This document shows, one piece after another, positions 63,865-64,000 of a stretch of 64,000 nucleotides of DNA. Numbering within the stretch: the first letter of the stretch is position 1; the number at the start of each line of letters is the position of its first letter. The translations under genes and the position numbers were made by a program. This DNA is from Pseudidiomarina insulisalsae (GTDB lineage: Bacteria > Pseudomonadota > Gammaproteobacteria > Enterobacterales > Alteromonadaceae): NCBI RefSeq assembly GCF_003987065.1, contig NZ_PIPY01000008.1:112375-176374 (forward strand). The letters are read 5' to 3'. The notes under the pieces are model-generated. The model was not told where the DNA came from and did not search any database. It worked only from the letters and a program-made list of their open reading frames with translations.

Positions 63865-64000
63865 AACGGACACTCATTAGTTAAGCGATAGGCTTAGACC
63901 TATCTTTAAGGAGTGTCTATGGAGCGCATTGAAATTTTTACTGGCGAACAACGTCGTCGTCGTTATACTCCGCAAGAGAAAGCCAAGTTTGTTGCCATGA
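63850..64000 (+). mobile_element. Left end of a second insertion sequence (IS3/IS2-like or IS66)
   Basis: From about 63850 the sequence TAGCCCCCATTTAAAACGG starts non-host DNA, followed by a hairpin GATAGG...CCTATC (63887-63904) and the start of a transposase-type gene at 63919. The left end resembles that of IS2 (TAG...CCCCC). The element continues beyond the window, so its right end and duplication cannot be seen. Confidence 0.75.
63919..64000 (+). CDS. Transposase OrfA, N-terminal fragment
   Basis: 27 residues up to the window end: MERIEIFTGEQRRRR followed by YTPQEKAKFVAM. An Arg block followed by a T-x-x-EK-x-x-x-V helix-turn-helix start is shared by IS2-like OrfA and IS66 TnpA. An AAGGAG site precedes the ATG. 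Family cannot be decided from this piece. Confidence 0.75.
   Translation, partial: MERIEIFTGEQRRRRYTPQEKAKFVAM

Overview
The window reads as a chromosomal segment of a marine gammaproteobacterium of the order Alteromonadales. Gene content and protein similarity point to the Idiomarina/Pseudidiomarina group. This is an inference from remembered family sequences, not a database match. Coding density is high, operons are short with many 4-20 bp overlaps, and the first 60 kb is almost all core metabolism and housekeeping. From about 60.05 kb the composition becomes AT-richer and the content changes to orphan membrane proteins, insertion sequences and broken genes, which looks like the edge of an accessory region.

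Layout. 0-3 kb: end of glyA, nrdR, ribD and a RibBX-type ribB. 3-5.8 kb (minus): cyclophilin, AmpG-like permease and panE. 5.9-7.8 kb: a KAS III-like synthase with an enoyl-CoA hydratase. 7.85 kb: the 4.5S SRP RNA. 8.1-9.4 kb: tryptophan dioxygenase and a PriC-like protein. 9.8-14.8 kb: a six-gene TonB2/TtpC-type energy-transduction operon (DUF3450, TtpC, ExbB, ExbD, TonB, TPR). 14.97-16.87 kb: a compact HvfABC/bufferin-type RiPP operon, made of a Cys-rich EGKCG-repeat precursor, a DUF692 (MNIO) enzyme and a DUF2063 partner. 17-23.7 kb: response regulator, apt, dnaX, ebfC, recR, htpG and adk. 23.8-27.6 kb: MAPEG, hydrolase, cysteine desulfurase and MATE pump. 27.6-34.9 kb (minus): the complete hisGDCBHAFI operon preceded by a His leader peptide and attenuator. 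35-44.6 kb: yoaA, tsaB, slp, hydrolase, fadD, rnd, ycgL, mltB-like, FAH-fold protein and ycgN. 44.6-52.7 kb: dsbB, fadR, sodB, grxD, peroxiredoxin, racemase, acetyltransferase, rluF, dbpA, a TonB-domain protein and a VOC protein. 52.9-60 kb: CaCA antiporter, a three-gene ABC exporter, a fusion beta-lactamase, an ECF sigma factor with small membrane partners, and a yeast-type cytosine deaminase. 60-64 kb: two orphan proteins, then a nucleotidyltransferase/DUF262 gene pair in which the first gene is split by a complete IS3-family element and the second is cut by another IS that runs off the window.

Regulation visible in the sequence: a perfect sigma-32 promoter with a 5' hairpin before htpG; a His-codon leader (four consecutive His) with a terminator and alternative pairing before hisG; FadR-like operators before fadD and before the KAS III gene, with fadR itself in the window; a 10-A slippery run in dnaX that would give a gamma-type short product; and heptamer tandem repeats after two unrelated genes. 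The items most worth following up are the EGKCG RiPP operon and the IS-broken NTase/DUF262 pair.
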